DNA from: Alphaproteobacteria bacterium
GTDB taxonomy: Bacteria > Pseudomonadota > Alphaproteobacteria > SP197
Assembly: GCA_022822575.1 (NCBI GenBank)
Contig: JAJEBJ010000108.1
Span: 1-7,398 of the forward strand
Length of the DNA stretch: 7,398 nt
Reading direction: 5' to 3'
Made by a program: the position numbers and the translations under genes. Below, piece by piece: positions 6,808 to 7,398 of this stretch; positions within the stretch are counted from its first letter, which is position 1, and each line of letters starts with the position of its first letter. The notes under the pieces are model-generated. The model ran no database searches, was not told the DNA's origin, and saw nothing but the letters and a program-made list of their open reading frames with translations.

Positions 6808-6837
6808 TTGTCCCATTTCAGATGTTTGAGATGTCAA
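6807..6837 (-). promoter_or_regulatory. Alternative sigma70-type promoter candidate for the ligase gene
   Basis: A perfect TTGACA occurs on the minus strand at 6837-6832, followed after 19 bases by GACAAT at 6812-6807 (4 of 6 matches to TATAAT). The spacer is two bases longer than ideal and the -10 is weak, so activator help would be needed. The leader would be about 180 bases. It competes with the sigma54-like site as an explanation for ligase transcription. Confidence 0.35.
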
Positions 6838-7098
6838 TGGTCATACAATGTTCCGCTTTTGGACCCCACCAATCTGACAATGCCATCGGACATCGTTTGT
6901 CCCTTCCCCTGTGTCCCGGAGGGCTGCGGATTCTGCCCGTGAGGCAAGTTCGGCCCGCCGCGGAGAAATGGCCGGGTGTCATGCGGAACCGGCTATCGCC
7001 ACCAGGCGGCATCGGCCGTAGCGGTTCGGGGACCTCAACCCGCGTCAGAGGGGAACCAGGTTCCCGCGTCGTCGCCTGTACCGGCTTCCCTGAAATGC
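6838..7098. other. Non-coding stretch with small dyads, no gene recognised
   Basis: No reading frame here shows a start with a ribosome binding site, a recognisable motif or a protein-like composition. Visible structures are an almost unbroken palindrome, GGGAACC-A-GGTTCCC (7051-7065), and a nested foldback. In the foldback GAACCGGC (6986-6993) pairs in parts with GCC (7015-7017) and GGTTC (7023-7027), around an inner CGCC-ACCA-GGCG hairpin (6997-7008). They could be an operator and a structured RNA, or chance foldbacks in GC-rich DNA. Confidence 0.5.
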
Positions 7099-7131
7099 GA
7101 TCGGGGGATGGCACCATGCCATCCCCCGATC
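7099..7131. repeat. Perfect 15-bp stem hairpin with 3-base loop
   Basis: GATCGGGGGATGGCA (7099-7113) and TGCCATCCCCCGATC (7117-7131) are exact reverse complements around a CCA loop. No T-run follows on either strand (ATGAGAAAC on plus; GCATTTCAG on minus). It lies 8 bases from the terminator-like hairpin at 7140-7166 and would be the second hairpin met by transcription of the small minus-strand gene. It may be a backup terminator, an mRNA 3'-end stabiliser, or a copy of a dispersed palindromic repeat. Confidence 0.75.
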
Positions 7132-7139
7132 ATGAGAAA

Positions 7140-7166
7140 CAGGGGGCGGTGGGTCACCGCCCCCTG
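7140..7166 (-). terminator. Probable rho-independent terminator of the small membrane protein gene
   Basis: A perfect 12-bp stem, CAGGGGGCGGTG (7140-7151) with CACCGCCCCCTG (7155-7166), closes a 3-base loop. On the minus strand it begins 17 bases after the stop codon at 7184 and is followed directly by TTTCTC (7139-7134), a short U-rich tail. Placement and stem strength suit an intrinsic terminator, though the U-tract is short. Confidence 0.7.
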
Positions 7167-7183
7167 GCATTGGTGACTGCCCG

Positions 7184-7398
7184 TCAGTCGAGCATGGCGT
7201 CATGGCGCCCGCGATGATCAAGGGCCTTGTCCAGGCCGACATCCTTGTCGTGGCTGACCGCGGCATCGCATTCGGAATTCTCCGAACGGATCTGACAGGC
7301 GTGCCAGATCACCCAGATGGCGACGCCAGCCAGGACGAGGAGCCATTCAATTCCCGGGAAGGGATAGATGGCGCCCAGAGACGCAACATCGGACCAGC
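7184..7398 (-). CDS. Small single-helix membrane protein, C-terminal part (5' end beyond the right edge), unrecognised
   Basis: Seventy residues are readable from the edge (first full codon at 7396) to a TGA at 7186-7184. I do not recognise the family. A short hydrophilic lead ends in YPFPGIEW and is followed by one strong hydrophobic helix (about visible residues 16-35, Trp-rich: WLLVLAGVAIWVIWHAC). After it comes a charged tail of about 35 residues rich in Asp, His, Arg and Lys, ending HDAMLD. Arg37 directly after the helix suggests, by the positive-inside rule, that the tail is cytoplasmic. That it is a real gene is supported by the protein-like composition in this frame only and by a terminator-like hairpin 17 bases past the stop. 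Being separated from the ligase by two hairpins and a long gap, it need not belong to the amine locus. Confidence 0.65.
   Translation of the reverse strand, partial: WSDVASLGAIYPFPGIEWLLVLAGVAIWVIWHACQIRSENSECDAAVSHDKDVGLDKALDHRGRHDAMLD

Noticed and set aside
7021..7030. GGTTCG resembling a tRNA T-loop
   Set aside because: No matching acceptor, D or anticodon arms can be built around it.
6768..7217. Plus-strand open frame of 149 codons in the long intergenic stretch
   Set aside because: It runs through both perfect hairpins and the end of the small minus-strand gene, lacks a ribosome binding site and has a low-information Pro/Gly/Arg composition.

Overview
The window is GC-rich, tightly packed DNA that looks like a chromosomal amine-uptake and amine-catabolism locus of a proteobacterium. 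The Tat-exported PotD-type binding protein, the PotA/B/C-type transporter and the PuuA-like glutamine-synthetase homologue suggest an alphaproteobacterium. That placement is an inference from gene content; the window holds no rRNA or other phylogenetic marker.

Layout. At the left edge (1-195, minus strand) lies the N-terminal part of a short-chain dehydrogenase/reductase (SDR). A 128-base divergent intergenic region with a plausible sigma70-type promoter separates it from a plus-strand operon. The operon encodes a periplasmic binding protein (324-1514), an ATPase (1596-2693), two inner-membrane permeases (2690-3589 and 3595-4407) and a second SDR (4439-5185). The junctions are an 81-base gap with a strong GC hairpin, an ATGA overlap, 5 bases, and 31 bases with a good Shine-Dalgarno. 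Converging on the operon with only 20 bases between stop codons is a minus-strand glutamine-synthetase-family ligase (5206-6618). Upstream of the ligase is about 560 bases without a convincing gene. This stretch carries candidate promoter elements, an 8-base inverted repeat with arms three helical turns apart, and two tandem perfect GC-rich hairpins. The hairpins lie just past the 3' end of a small minus-strand membrane protein that runs off the right edge.

Working model. The transporter imports an amine. The binding protein retains the Trp and Asp residues that hold the amino groups in PotD. The ligase glutamylates the amine, as PuuA does in the Puu pathway, and the SDRs may oxidise a hydroxyl on the amine or its glutamyl derivative. 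No PuuB, PuuC or PuuD homologue and no dedicated regulator is visible, so any remaining steps lie outside the window. The exact substrate (putrescine, spermidine or an amino alcohol) cannot be decided from sequence.

I see no CRISPR array, insertion sequence, prophage gene, tRNA or rRNA, and no clear evidence of a wholly new kind of system. The most interesting parts are the control region of the ligase, the unusual pairing of SDRs with a Pot-type transporter and a glutamyl-amine ligase, and the unrecognised small membrane protein with tandem hairpins downstream.
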